NCBI GenBank assembly: GCA_905216145.1
Contig: CAJMST010000022.1
Coordinates: 1 to 32,736, forward strand
Reading direction: 5' to 3'
Origin: an uncultured bacterium
GTDB taxonomy: Bacteria; Actinomycetota; Coriobacteriia; Coriobacteriales; Coriobacteriaceae
Length of the DNA: 32,736 nucleotides
Part shown: positions 18,109-25,970 of the stretch, piece by piece
Layout: each line of letters starts with the position of its first letter
Position numbering within the stretch: the first letter of the stretch is position 1
The notes under the pieces: generated by a model
Told to the model about the DNA's origin: nothing
Seen by the model: only the letters and a program-made list of their open reading frames with translations
The model's database searches: none
Position numbers and translations under genes: made by a program

Positions 18109-18294
18109 CTACCATCCAGCTTGGCGACGAATACTTGCCCACGTGCCCTTCTTTGGTCGATCACCACCAGAGCCGTTCACGGTGACAGCACGGTCACCAG
18201 AAACATACTTAGCATGACTACCGACTTGCGCGACCTTCACGAATCCATCGTGCTTGAGTAGGGCAATGATTTCCCGAAAGGTAGGAGGTTGCAT
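18109..18294 (-). CDS. hicA: HicA-family toxin (mRNA interferase)
   Basis: A small ribonuclease toxin with a dsRNA-binding-like fold that cleaves mRNA when HicB is lost. 61 residues, normal size. The catalytic histidine motif GSHAKY (His27) and the C-terminal KKGTWASIRRQAGW are conserved, so it appears intact. It is first in the toxin-then-antitoxin operon, downstream of an AT-rich palindromic operator. Such modules usually act in stress response or stabilise accessory DNA; here it is inserted between prmC and a tRNA-modification gene. Confidence 0.88.
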   Translation of the reverse strand: MQPPTFREIIALLKHDGFVKVAQVGSHAKYVSGDRAVTVNGSGGDRPKKGTWASIRRQAGW

Positions 18295-18318
18295 GGGCCG
18301 ACCTCTTTCAGCCGTCCT

Positions 18319-18340
18319 AATTATAAACTACTTTATAATT
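18319..18340 (-). promoter_or_regulatory. hicAB promoter with palindromic operator
   Basis: A perfect 9-bp inverted repeat, AATTATAAA-CTAC-TTTATAATT. On the minus strand the distal arm contains TATAAT (plus 18320-18325), a consensus -10, with TTAGCA 17 bp upstream as a -35. A repressor bound here would block the promoter, as expected for HicB autoregulation. The stretch is strikingly AT-rich against the surrounding GC-rich DNA. Confidence 0.7.
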
Positions 18341-18362
18341 TTTGCTAACCAGTTAATAAATG

Positions 18363-19613
18363 TTACTGGCACTGTTTGGGCTCGGTGACGATAGCTCGGA
18401 CGATGCGGGGGCGATCGGTGAGGTCATGGACGATACGCACGTCCGAGAGACCCGCCTGGCGGCAGAGCTCGGCAGCGGCGTCGAGAGCTCCCTCGTAGAG
18501 CTCGCAGGCAAACAGGCCGCCGGCGCGCAGCATGTAAGGCGCCGCATTGAGCAGGCGGCGGAAGATATCGAGGCCGTCGGCACCGCCCTCGAGCGCCAAA
18601 TCGGGCTCGAAGTCCTTGACCTCGTGCGGTAGCGAGCGCATGACGTCAGTCGGAATGTAGGGCGGGTTGGAGACGAACACGTCGAAGGTGCCCCATTCCT
18701 CGCGGGGGATAGAGCTCACCAGGTTTGTAAGGTTGAAGGCGACCTCATCGGACGTAAGCCCGAGCGCGTCGCGGTTTTTGGTGGCCAGGTCGATGGCACG
18801 CGGTTCGATATCGGTAGCGGTGCAGGTGACATGCCCGCGGCGCTCCCAGGCAAGGGAAAGCGAGATGCAGCCCGTGCCGCAGCCGACCTCGAGAACGCGG
18901 GCGATACGGGGCTCGACCGGAGCGGGCGCGGCAGCATTCTGCACTAGGGCAGCCTCTTGTTCGGCACCTTCGATGGCGATGCCGTATTCGTCGAGCTCGG
19001 GCTCGGGGGTTTCCATGGCCTCTACTTCTGCCGCCTGCGCGGCGGCTTCCTCGGCCTCGCGATCGGCAAGCTCCTCGGCATAGGCGCGGCTACCGAGCAC
19101 GTCGCTACCCAGCGCAGCCTCATCGGCCGCCGTCAGGTTGGCGGCACGGCGCTCGGCGGTCGCGCGTTCGTCGGCCAGCGCCGCCTCGGCTTTACGAGCC
19201 TGCTCGACCTCATCGTTCCAAGGTAACTCTACGCGCTGACGGGCGGCAGCCTCGGGGCTCAGCACCTCGGCATCCAGATAATTGAGGACTTCCTCGACGA
19301 GCATCTCGGTCTCGGGACGCGGAATGAGCACGCCGGGGGCGCACGCGACGTCGATCATGCGGAACTGCGTGCTGCCGGTGATGTACTGCAGCGGCTCGCC
19401 CTTGGCGCGACGGACGACCGCCGCGTGCATGGTCTCGAGCTGCGCTGCAGCGAGCGCCTCGTCCATACGCATATATAAGTCGATACGCGCCAAGCCCGTG
19501 GCTGCGCACAGCAGCCATTCGGCAGAAAGACGGGGGTGTTCCTCGCCGCGCTCGGCCAGGTACTCCTTGGTCCACTCGAGACAACGCTTGATGGTCCAGA
19601 TCTCGTTTGCCAT
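18363..19613 (-). CDS. prmC: Peptide chain release factor N5-glutamine methyltransferase with a large insertion
   Basis: Methylates the Gln of the GGQ motif in release factors. 416 residues, against about 280-290 in typical PrmC. The N-terminal helical domain (1-115, with GVLIPRPETEMLVEEVL) and the methyltransferase domain (from about 236: VLEVGCGTGCISL, then the catalytic VSNPPYIPTDV) are intact. Between them, residues about 116-234 form an acidic, Ala/Glu-rich, probably helical or disordered insertion (for example ELADREAEEAAAQAAEVEAM) that normal PrmC lacks. GGGGAGG lies just before the ATG at 19613; the frame is open further upstream. It is downstream of prfA, its substrate gene, but separated by about 590 bases. 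Confidence 0.93.
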   Translation of the reverse strand: MANEIWTIKRCLEWTKEYLAERGEEHPRLSAEWLLCAATGLARIDLYMRMDEALAAAQLETMHAAVVRRAKGEPLQYITGSTQFRMIDVACAPGVLIPRPETEMLVEEVLNYLDAEVLSPEAAARQRVELPWNDEVEQARKAEAALADERATAERRAANLTAADEAALGSDVLGSRAYAEELADREAEEAAAQAAEVEAMETPEPELDEYGIAIEGAEQEAALVQNAAAPAPVEPRIARVLEVGCGTGCISLSLAWERRGHVTCTATDIEPRAIDLATKNRDALGLTSDEVAFNLTNLVSSIPREEWGTFDVFVSNPPYIPTDVMRSLPHEVKDFEPDLALEGGADGLDIFRRLLNAAPYMLRAGGLFACELYEGALDAAAELCRQAGLSDVRIVHDLTDRPRIVRAIVTEPKQCQ

Positions 19614-20056
19614 GGGGTCCTCCCCTCTTAAGCGCCGGGCGGCGCGCGAATGTCGGAGCAGATTGTACGCGAGGCCAGCGCTTGGCAAGGGACGATTGAA
19701 GACGATTATCGAGAATCAGCCCAGAATTTTGCACCGGGCTCGCTCAAAGTGTTCATTCGCCGACGTCTAGATTTGCATCCGTCAAGTTTTTGGCAAGGTT
19801 GCCCCAAAACTGACCAATATCTAACCAAGAACTTGCCAAATCACTTGACGCGCGACGCACCAAAAAGGGCCCCGCGACTTCTTGGACGATTTTTCGAGCA
19901 ATATTTTCAATAACAGATGAATACCGCCAATTGCTTTAAGCAGGTAAGCAGCTCAAATGCCATCACAGCCGACTGAATAAAATATCAAGGCAATGTCCCC
20001 AATGACTCCCTACGGATCATTTGACAACCAAGGAAACGCCGATGTTTTGGCAATGC
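19614..20056. other. Intergenic region between prfA and prmC with a long inverted repeat
   Basis: No convincing gene. CGTCAAGTTTTTGGCAAG (19780-19797) is nearly the reverse complement of CTTGCCAAATCACTTGACG (19832-19850), with a 34-base spacer, so an 18-bp imperfect hairpin can form. The region is less GC-rich than the genes around it. A plus-strand frame of 87 codons at 19650-19913 has no recognisable motif and contains the inverted repeat, so I do not call it. The prmC promoter probably lies here but I cannot place it. Confidence 0.5.
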
Positions 20057-20205
20057 CAGCGAGCGACGTCCAGAGCGAACAAGTTGGCATGAAAAAGGCA
20101 AGGCATAGACCTTCTGGTCATGCCTTGCCTTTTGAATGACAAATTGTCGCTCTGGGCGGCGCGCAGCGTCAACTGGTCCGCCGTTCGGTAGAACGGCGGA
20201 ACCTA
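20057..20205 (-). repeat. Structured 3'-end repeat, copy 2 (after prfA)
   Basis: Same architecture as copy 1. On the minus strand a 9-10 bp hairpin (plus 20175-20203, GGTA loop) follows the prfA stop directly, then the conserved linker, then the long terminator-like hairpin. Outer stem: CCAGAGCGA (20070-20078) with TCGCTCTGG (20147-20155). Inner stem: AAAAGGCAAGGCAT with ATGCCTTGCCTTTT. Relative to copy 1, two outer pairs and one inner pair have changed on both sides so that pairing is kept. It shares the left boundary TGGCAATGCCAGCGAGCG with copy 3. Confidence 0.85.
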
Positions 20206-21273
20206 CTACACGGCCTGCGCCAGCTTCTCGGCTCGCTCGGCGGCGGCGAGCGCCTCGATCACGGTGCCGAGCTGATCGCCCAGAAGGACGCCGTTGTAGG
20301 TGGAGTTGAAACCGATACGGTGGTCGGTCACGCGGTCCTGAGGCTGGTTGTAAGTACGAATCTTCTCGGAACGGTTACCGTGGCCAATCTGGCTCTGGCG
20401 CTCGGCGCCGAGCTCGGCCTGCTGCTTCTCGAGCTCCATCTCGTACAGACGGGCACGCAGCATCTGCATACAGACCTCGCGGTTCTGGATCTGGGAGCGC
20501 TGCTCCTGCGACTGCACCACGGTGTTGGTGGGCAGGTGGGTGATGCGCACGGCGGAGTAGGTGGTGTTAACGCACTGACCGCCAGGGCCCGAAGCGCAGT
20601 AAGTATCGATGCGCAGGTCAGACTGGTTAATCTGGACGTCAATCTCCTCGGCCTCGGGAAGCACGGCGACGGTTGCCGTGGAGGTCTGGATACGGCCCTG
20701 GGACTCAGTCTTGGGAACGCGCTGGACACGGTGCACGCCGGACTCGAACTTCATGACGGAGTAGACGCGGTCGCCCTCGACCTTGAACTCGATGGACTTA
20801 AAGCCGCCAGCCTCGCTGGGGCTGGAATCGAGCACGGTGGTCTTCCAGCCACGCGACTCGCAAAAGCGCTGGTACATCTTGTACAGATCGCCGGCAAAGA
20901 TGGCCGCCTCGTCGCCACCGGCGGCGGAGCGAATCTCGACGATGGTGTTCTTGTCGTCGTTGGGGTCGCTCGGGATGAGCATGTACTTAATGTCTTCCTC
21001 GAGCTGGGGAAGCTTGTCCTCGTTCTCGGAGATGTCCATCTGAAGCATCTCCTTCTCATCGGCATCGGTGGTATCGTGGAGCATTTCCTTGGCAGCCTCG
21101 ATGTCATCGAGCGCGCCGATGTACTCGCGCGAGGCGGCGATGAGGTCGGACTGGTGCGCGTACTCCTTGTTGAGACGCGTGAACTCCTTGATGTCGGAGG
21201 CGACGGCCGGGTCGGACAGCTTCTTTTCGAGCTCCTCGTAGGCCTTGATGATCTTTTCGAGCTTGTCGCGCAT
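20206..21273 (-). CDS. prfA: Peptide chain release factor 1
   Basis: RF1 reads UAA and UAG stop codons and triggers peptide release. 355 residues, full length. The stop-codon recognition motif Pro-Lys-Thr (187-189, in RVPKTESQGRIQTS) and the GGQ motif (231-233, in ASGPGGQCVNTTYSAVRITH) are intact. GPGGQ resembles other actinobacteria; the Tyr in TTYS, where most RF1 have Asp, is unusual. AAGGAG lies 8 bases before the ATG. The gene ends in tandem TAG TAG codons, which RF1 itself decodes, immediately followed by repeat copy 2. prmC follows after about 590 bases. Confidence 0.96.
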   Translation of the reverse strand: MRDKLEKIIKAYEELEKKLSDPAVASDIKEFTRLNKEYAHQSDLIAASREYIGALDDIEAAKEMLHDTTDADEKEMLQMDISENEDKLPQLEEDIKYMLIPSDPNDDKNTIVEIRSAAGGDEAAIFAGDLYKMYQRFCESRGWKTTVLDSSPSEAGGFKSIEFKVEGDRVYSVMKFESGVHRVQRVPKTESQGRIQTSTATVAVLPEAEEIDVQINQSDLRIDTYCASGPGGQCVNTTYSAVRITHLPTNTVVQSQEQRSQIQNREVCMQMLRARLYEMELEKQQAELGAERQSQIGHGNRSEKIRTYNQPQDRVTDHRIGFNSTYNGVLLGDQLGTVIEALAAAERAEKLAQAV

Positions 21274-21474
21274 GGCAGGACTCCTTTATATGCGTGAAGG
21301 TGAAAATCGGCAGAATTGATAGGGCGCATGGCGCCACTGCGGGGGTAAGCCCAGCTAGAACATGTCGATCTTCAGATACATGCGCATCCCTTCGGGTATG
21401 GGGTACATAGTTGCGGTCTAACCCATACATGATAGCGTGCGCAGGCAAACCTGCATATAACCCGCACGGATTGA

Positions 21475-21507
21475 TTGGTGCAAACAAACCTGACCCCATT
21501 GCACCAA
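21475..21507. repeat. Inverted repeat downstream of the M20 peptidase
   Basis: TTGGTGCAA (21475-21483) and TTGCACCAA (21499-21507) are perfect inverted arms around a 15-base spacer containing CCTGACCCC. It lies 15 bases after the peptidase stop on the minus strand, without a T-run there. It may be a terminator variant or a REP-like dispersed element. Confidence 0.5.
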
Positions 21508-21522
21508 GGGCTTGCTTTTTGG

Positions 21523-22938
21523 CTAAAGCGTTTGGAGTAGAGCGACGAGGAAGCGGATGCCCTGGAGGTAGGCGCGGCGGGTGATGCGCTCATTGGTGCC
21601 GTGGACGCCGCGATCGCACTCGTCATCGTCGACCACAAAGGCCGAGAAACGAATGCACTCGGGGCAAATGCGCTGGTAGTTGGCAGCATCGGTCGCACCG
21701 ATCACGGTCGAGGGCACAATTGCCACTGGCTCGAATGATCCGTTTTCCTCCGTCCCCTTTGGATCACGGAAGTAGCGGGCGGCAATGGCGCGAACGGCCT
21801 CGAGTCCCGATCCACCGACACGCGGAGACGGCGAAGGCTCGGAGCTGCCGGGGCCAAGTTCGACTTCCACACGTCCGGCAAGGCCCGCCGCGGCAACCGC
21901 CTCGCGGCAGCAGGCCACGACATCAACCACGCCCGTACCCTCGAGCATGCGGAAGTTGATATTGGCCCACATATCCTGAGGCATCACGTTGGCGCCGGTG
22001 CTGCCGCCCTCGATTTGGGTCGGCGCGCAGGTGGTCGTCACGAGCGGGTAGAGCTTTTTGCCGGCGAGGCAATCGCGGACAATGGCACCCCCGCTGGCGG
22101 CAATTTCATCGGCCGTGTAGAGCCCCAACTCGACGAGCTGGGCGGCAAGCAAGTCGGTCACGCGCGTCGGCCACTCGATATCGCAGATTGCGGCGATGGC
22201 GCGGCTGAGCACCTCGAGCGATGTGCCACCGTAGGGGTTGGACGAATGCCCGCCCTCACTCTTCGTCTTGAGCACGATATCGGCGTAGCCCTTCTCGGCA
22301 AGGTCGGCATGCATAAGCCAGCCCTCGCCCGCGCCGTACTCGGCATCCGAAACAATACGGTAGTCACCCTCGTCGATCAGGTATTCAAGTTCAATACCGC
22401 GCTCCTCGAGCACGCGACCGATCGCCCCCGCGCCGTACTGCGTGGTTTCCTCGTCCTGACCAAAGGCGAGCAGCAGGGAACGCTTATGCTCCCAGCCATG
22501 CGCCAACGCATACTCAACCGCCTCGAGAATGCCTGCGACCTGATCTTTCATGTCGATGGCACCGCGCCCCCAAATGTAGGTGCCGTCCACGTGGCCGCTA
22601 AAGGGGGCATGCGTCCAGTCGGCCTCGGTGCCCGGTACCACGGGGACCACGTCCATGTGGCCCATGAACATGACGGGTTTGAGGGCGGGGTCGGAACCGC
22701 TAAGCGTCACCAATAGCGAATGGTCGATAAGCTCGACCTCGCCCGCCGCGAACACGCGCGGCCACGCCTGCTGCATATAGGCGCGCAGGTCGTCGAACGG
22801 CTGCCAGTCCACCGCCTCGGCATCCATACTCGAGATGGTCGGAAATGACAGCACGCGGCCCAAGCGCTCGCACGCGCCAGTTTCGTCCAAATCGGCAAAA
22901 TCGTCCTCATGCGCAAAGAAGCGCCAAACCTCGGCCAT
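21523..22938 (-). CDS. M20-family metallopeptidase (carboxypeptidase S / PM20D1-like)
   Basis: A cytoplasmic zinc hydrolase of about 471 residues. The M20 motifs are intact: FMGHMDVVPV (first metal His and catalytic Asp), GRGAIDMKDQ (bridging Asp), FGQDEETTQYGA (catalytic Glu pair), the dimerisation domain beginning SEGGHSSNPYGG, and a C-terminal GVHGTNERI with the last metal His. The pattern is closest to the yeast carboxypeptidase S and PM20D1 group, which cleave or form N-acyl amino acids or dipeptides; the substrate is unknown here. The start ATG at 22938 has AAAGGA five bases before it; the frame opens 18 codons earlier. It follows the amino-acid ABC transporter ATPase by 72 bases, so it probably processes an imported substrate. 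Confidence 0.9.
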   Translation of the reverse strand: MAEVWRFFAHEDDFADLDETGACERLGRVLSFPTISSMDAEAVDWQPFDDLRAYMQQAWPRVFAAGEVELIDHSLLVTLSGSDPALKPVMFMGHMDVVPVVPGTEADWTHAPFSGHVDGTYIWGRGAIDMKDQVAGILEAVEYALAHGWEHKRSLLLAFGQDEETTQYGAGAIGRVLEERGIELEYLIDEGDYRIVSDAEYGAGEGWLMHADLAEKGYADIVLKTKSEGGHSSNPYGGTSLEVLSRAIAAICDIEWPTRVTDLLAAQLVELGLYTADEIAASGGAIVRDCLAGKKLYPLVTTTCAPTQIEGGSTGANVMPQDMWANINFRMLEGTGVVDVVACCREAVAAAGLAGRVEVELGPGSSEPSPSPRVGGSGLEAVRAIAARYFRDPKGTEENGSFEPVAIVPSTVIGATDAANYQRICPECIRFSAFVVDDDECDRGVHGTNERITRRAYLQGIRFLVALLQTL

Positions 22939-22962
22939 GACATCCTTTCGATTGTGATGACG

Positions 22963-22987
22963 AGGGCCGCCCCACCGGAGCGGCCCT
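22963..22987 (-). terminator. GC hairpin between the ABC transporter and the peptidase
   Basis: On the minus strand an 11-bp stem (AGGGCCGCTCC with GGGGCGGCCCT, one wobble) closes a three-base loop. No T-run follows, so it is a weak terminator at best. It more likely stabilises the transporter mRNA end or attenuates expression of the peptidase gene. Confidence 0.5.
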
Positions 22988-23010
22988 GCCACGCAAACAT
23001 TTGCGGTTGG

Positions 23011-23796
23011 TTATTTGTCCTCGAGATAACGCGAGAGAAACTCGCGGGTGCGCTGGTGCTTGGGGTTGCCGAAGAGCTCGGCCGGCGCGGCGTCCTCGAG
23101 GACCACGCCCTTGTCCATAAAGACCACGCGATCGGACACGGTGCGGGCAAAGGCCATCTCGTGCGTGACGACGACCATGGTCATGCCGTCGGCAGCGAGC
23201 TTGCGCATGACCTCGAGCACCTCTCCCACGATCTCGGGGTCGAGCGCGGAGGTCGGCTCGTCGAACAGCATAATCTGCGGATTCATGCACAGGGCACGAG
23301 CGATGGCCACGCGCTGTTTTTGACCACCGGACAGGCGGCCCACGGCGGCGTGCGCGAACTTTTCGAGTCCCACGCTCGTCAGATGCTCCATCGCAATTTT
23401 TTCAGCCTCGGCCTTGCTCATCTTTTTGAGCGTGACGGGCGCAAGCGTGCAGTTGTCGAGCACATCCATGTTGTTGAACAGGTTAAAGCCCTGGAACACC
23501 ATACCGATGTCCTCACGCAGTTTGTTAATGTTGCAGCGCTCGGCCGTAAGGTCCTGGCCGTGGAACCAGATGTGGCCCGCGTCCGGGGTCTCGAGCAGGT
23601 TGAGGCAGCGCAGGAAGGTCGATTTGCCCGAACCCGAAGCACCGATGATGGTGACGACCTCGCCTGATTTGACGGACAGGTCGATGCCTTTGAGCACCTC
23701 GAGCGAGCCGAAGCTCTTGCGCAGGCCCTCGACGCGGATGAGCGGCTCATTAGTCTGTGCGGCGGCCGCAACGCCGGTAGTGGCGGTATCTGCCAT
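23011..23796 (-). CDS. Polar amino-acid ABC transporter, ATP-binding protein (GlnQ-like)
   Basis: The cytoplasmic ATPase of an amino-acid importer. 261 residues. Walker A GASGSGKST (52-60), the Q-loop region MVFQGFNLFNNMDVLDN, the signature LSGGQKQRVAIARAL, Walker B IMLFDEPTSALDPE and the switch histidine TMVVVTHEMAFAR are all present. The ATG at 23796 with GAGGAGAA upstream is preferred over an ATG 25 codons earlier; an Ala/Thr-rich stretch of about 17 residues precedes the domain. It lies 22 bases after the permease gene. Confidence 0.94.
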   Translation of the reverse strand: MADTATTGVAAAAQTNEPLIRVEGLRKSFGSLEVLKGIDLSVKSGEVVTIIGASGSGKSTFLRCLNLLETPDAGHIWFHGQDLTAERCNINKLREDIGMVFQGFNLFNNMDVLDNCTLAPVTLKKMSKAEAEKIAMEHLTSVGLEKFAHAAVGRLSGGQKQRVAIARALCMNPQIMLFDEPTSALDPEIVGEVLEVMRKLAADGMTMVVVTHEMAFARTVSDRVVFMDKGVVLEDAAPAELFGNPKHQRTREFLSRYLEDK

Positions 23797-23818
23797 GATG
23801 ATTCTCCTCGTCTTGAGC

Positions 23819-24967
23819 CTAGTTGGAGCTGGGCAGCGTTGCCGGGGCCTCGGCGCCGAGTTTTTTGCCAAAGGCTTCGAGCAGGCGGCTCGCCACGAGC
23901 GTCAGAATCAGGTAGACCACGAGCGCCACGCAGTAGACCTCCATCTGGCGGTAGTACACGCCGGCGACGGTGGTGGTGGCGTACATGAGGTCGAACACGC
24001 CGATGACCGAGAGCACCGACGAGTCCTTGATGTTGATGATGAGCTCGTTGGTGAGCGCCGGAATCGCGTTTTTAATGCCCTGGGGGAACACGACCTTGCG
24101 CATAGCCTGCCACTGCGACAGACCCAGCGAACGCGCCGCCTCGGCCTGGCCGGGGTCGATGGACTCGATGCCGCCGCGCAGGACCTCCATCATGTAGGCG
24201 GTGGAGTTGAGCGAGATGGTGACGAGACCGGCGGTGAAGGTACTCCAAATCTGGTTGGCCTGGGCGGTCTCGAAGCCCATGCCGCGCAAAACGGTGAAAC
24301 CCGCGTAATAGATGAGCAGGCCCTGGACCATCATGGGCGTGCCGCGCACGATGGTAGAGTAGACGGTCGCAAAGCCGCGACCGATACTCTTAAAGAAGCG
24401 CACCAGGTCGTTGTCCACGCGATCGAACGTCTGAATACGCAGGAACACAAAGAGCAGTGCCAGGAAGAATGCGATGACGGTACCGAAGGTTGCAAGCGCG
24501 ATGGTAATCTCGATGCCGCGGATAAAGAAGTCGCCGCTCTTGTAGGTCATGTAGACCAGGCTCGACAAAAAGTCGCTGGGGTTGGAGTCCGAGACAATGC
24601 TCACCTGCACCAGGTCGATAAATGACATGACGCAGCGGTCGACAAAGAAGATCGCCGCGATGGCGACCACGACGTAGCTGCCCAGGCGCGCGCCGCGACG
24701 GAAGCGCTCGGAAGCAAACGGCGACTTTTCGCGATAGTCGTTCCAGTGCATGAGTTTGGTGACCAGCGCCGCCGCCGATACGACGAGCCAGGCCCAAAGG
24801 ATTGCCCAAAGGCAATCCTGGAAGATACCGGTGGGGGCCAAGAAGCTCAGCGGCGTAGGGTTGCGTTGGCTAAACGCCAGGCCGAGCGCCGCGATAACGC
24901 TCGTGCCCAGGTACACATAACGGTGGTCGGCCTTGATAAAGGAGGCCAGACGATTGATGGTTTTCAT
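23819..24967 (-). CDS. Polar amino-acid ABC transporter, permease with N-terminal extension
   Basis: The membrane subunit of the importer. 382 residues, against about 220-250 for typical HisM/GlnP permeases. The C-terminal 230 residues are the standard domain, with VRGTPMMVQGLLIYY and the EAA loop EAARSLGLSQWQAMRKVVFP that contacts the ATPase. The N-terminal 150 residues add about three hydrophobic segments (near 18-32, 52-72 and 94-118), a pattern also seen in some actinobacterial glutamine-type permeases. GGGAGG lies five bases before the ATG. It starts 9 bases after the binding-protein gene. Confidence 0.92.
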   Translation of the reverse strand: MKTINRLASFIKADHRYVYLGTSVIAALGLAFSQRNPTPLSFLAPTGIFQDCLWAILWAWLVVSAAALVTKLMHWNDYREKSPFASERFRRGARLGSYVVVAIAAIFFVDRCVMSFIDLVQVSIVSDSNPSDFLSSLVYMTYKSGDFFIRGIEITIALATFGTVIAFFLALLFVFLRIQTFDRVDNDLVRFFKSIGRGFATVYSTIVRGTPMMVQGLLIYYAGFTVLRGMGFETAQANQIWSTFTAGLVTISLNSTAYMMEVLRGGIESIDPGQAEAARSLGLSQWQAMRKVVFPQGIKNAIPALTNELIINIKDSSVLSVIGVFDLMYATTTVAGVYYRQMEVYCVALVVYLILTLVASRLLEAFGKKLGAEAPATLPSSN

Positions 24968-24976
24968 GCTGCCTCC

Positions 24977-25903
24977 CTATGCCGGCTGACGGTCGAGGCA
25001 CGCGTCCCACATTTGGTCGCGCTCCTCTTGGCTGATGCCCTTGAGCGTCTTGTCGATGAGCTTAAGCAGCTTATCCGAGCCCTTGCGGCAGCCGACGTTT
25101 GCCGTGACCTCCTGCTTAAAGCCCTCGCCCTCGGCAAATTGAATCGGCACGATACCCGGGTTTTGGGCCATATAGCCCTTCTCGTTCTCGGTGTTGTAGG
25201 TCACGGCATCGCACGTGCCCTGCAGCAGGTTCGAGAACACCGTGGGAACCGAATCGACCGGGTTCTTGTGCACAACGCCCGGGATCTCGTCGATGACGGT
25301 ATCGAGCATGGTGTCCTTTTGGCCGAGTACCGTGGCACCGCTAAAGTCGCTGAGCTTGGTGGCGTTTTGGTAGGGGGAACCCTCTTTTACGAACAGGCCA
25401 AAGTAGCCAATGAAGTACGGGTCGGAGAAGCCGACCGACTCCTCGCGCTCGGGCGTGGCGCTCATACCGGCGATGATGAGGTCGATCTGGCCGTTGTTGA
25501 GCGAATCGATGAGACCCGAGAAGCTCTGTTTGACGGCAACGGGCTCGCCACCGAGGGCCTTGCAGACGATCTTGGCGATCTGCACGTCGTAGCCATCGGC
25601 ATAGGCGCCCTGCACGTTGTCGATGGGGATGGTGTACTCGCCGGCTTCGGAAACCTGCCAGTTGTACGGGGCGTAGGCCGCCTCCATGCCAATGCGGATC
25701 TTGTCCTTGCCGATCACGGAATCGGACAGGTCGTCGCGACCGCCGCCCGTCGTGGGCTGAGCCACCTTGAGCGTGGACGGACGCTGACAGCCGGCGAGCG
25801 CGCCGGCGACGACGGAAGCGCTCGCAGCGAGAGCGCTACCCAAAAAGATGCGACGGCTGCATACCGGCTGTGGATGCGCGTCGCGTTGATGGGGAGAATG
25901 CAT
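24977..25903 (-). CDS. Amino-acid ABC transporter, substrate-binding lipoprotein (Tat-type signal)
   Basis: The extracytoplasmic receptor of the importer, SBP_bac_3 fold, 308 residues. The N-terminus has a twin-arginine motif (CSRRIFLGSALAASASVVAG) followed by the lipobox LAGC, so it is probably exported folded through Tat and lipid-anchored. Family motifs: IRIGMEAAYAPYNWQ, GYDVQIAKIVCKAL, LIIAGMSATPEREESVGFSD and DAVTYNTENEKGYM. The ligand is probably a polar or basic amino acid but cannot be set from sequence. The frame stays open 186 codons upstream, across intergenic DNA; the ATG at 25903 with GGAAGG seven bases before it is clearly right. First gene of the binding protein-permease-ATPase-peptidase cluster. 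Confidence 0.93.
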   Translation of the reverse strand: MHSPHQRDAHPQPVCSRRIFLGSALAASASVVAGALAGCQRPSTLKVAQPTTGGGRDDLSDSVIGKDKIRIGMEAAYAPYNWQVSEAGEYTIPIDNVQGAYADGYDVQIAKIVCKALGGEPVAVKQSFSGLIDSLNNGQIDLIIAGMSATPEREESVGFSDPYFIGYFGLFVKEGSPYQNATKLSDFSGATVLGQKDTMLDTVIDEIPGVVHKNPVDSVPTVFSNLLQGTCDAVTYNTENEKGYMAQNPGIVPIQFAEGEGFKQEVTANVGCRKGSDKLLKLIDKTLKGISQEERDQMWDACLDRQPA

Positions 25904-25970
25904 AATCTGCCTTCCCTGTTGAATCGTATGCTGACGACTTAACAGGATACCGCTCAGCGTTACTTCCAGC

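Noticed and set aside
18109..18340. Genomic island or prophage around hicAB
   Set aside because: Only the toxin-antitoxin pair is present; no integrase, attachment repeats or phage genes are visible.
19650..19913. 87-codon plus-strand frame in the prfA-prmC gap
   Set aside because: It starts near the prmC 5' end, covers the inverted repeat, has no Shine-Dalgarno that I accept and shows no motif. Not excluded, but unsupported.
21274..21522. Riboswitch or tRNA upstream of prfA
   Set aside because: I could not find a cloverleaf or a known riboswitch core; only a simple inverted repeat is evident.
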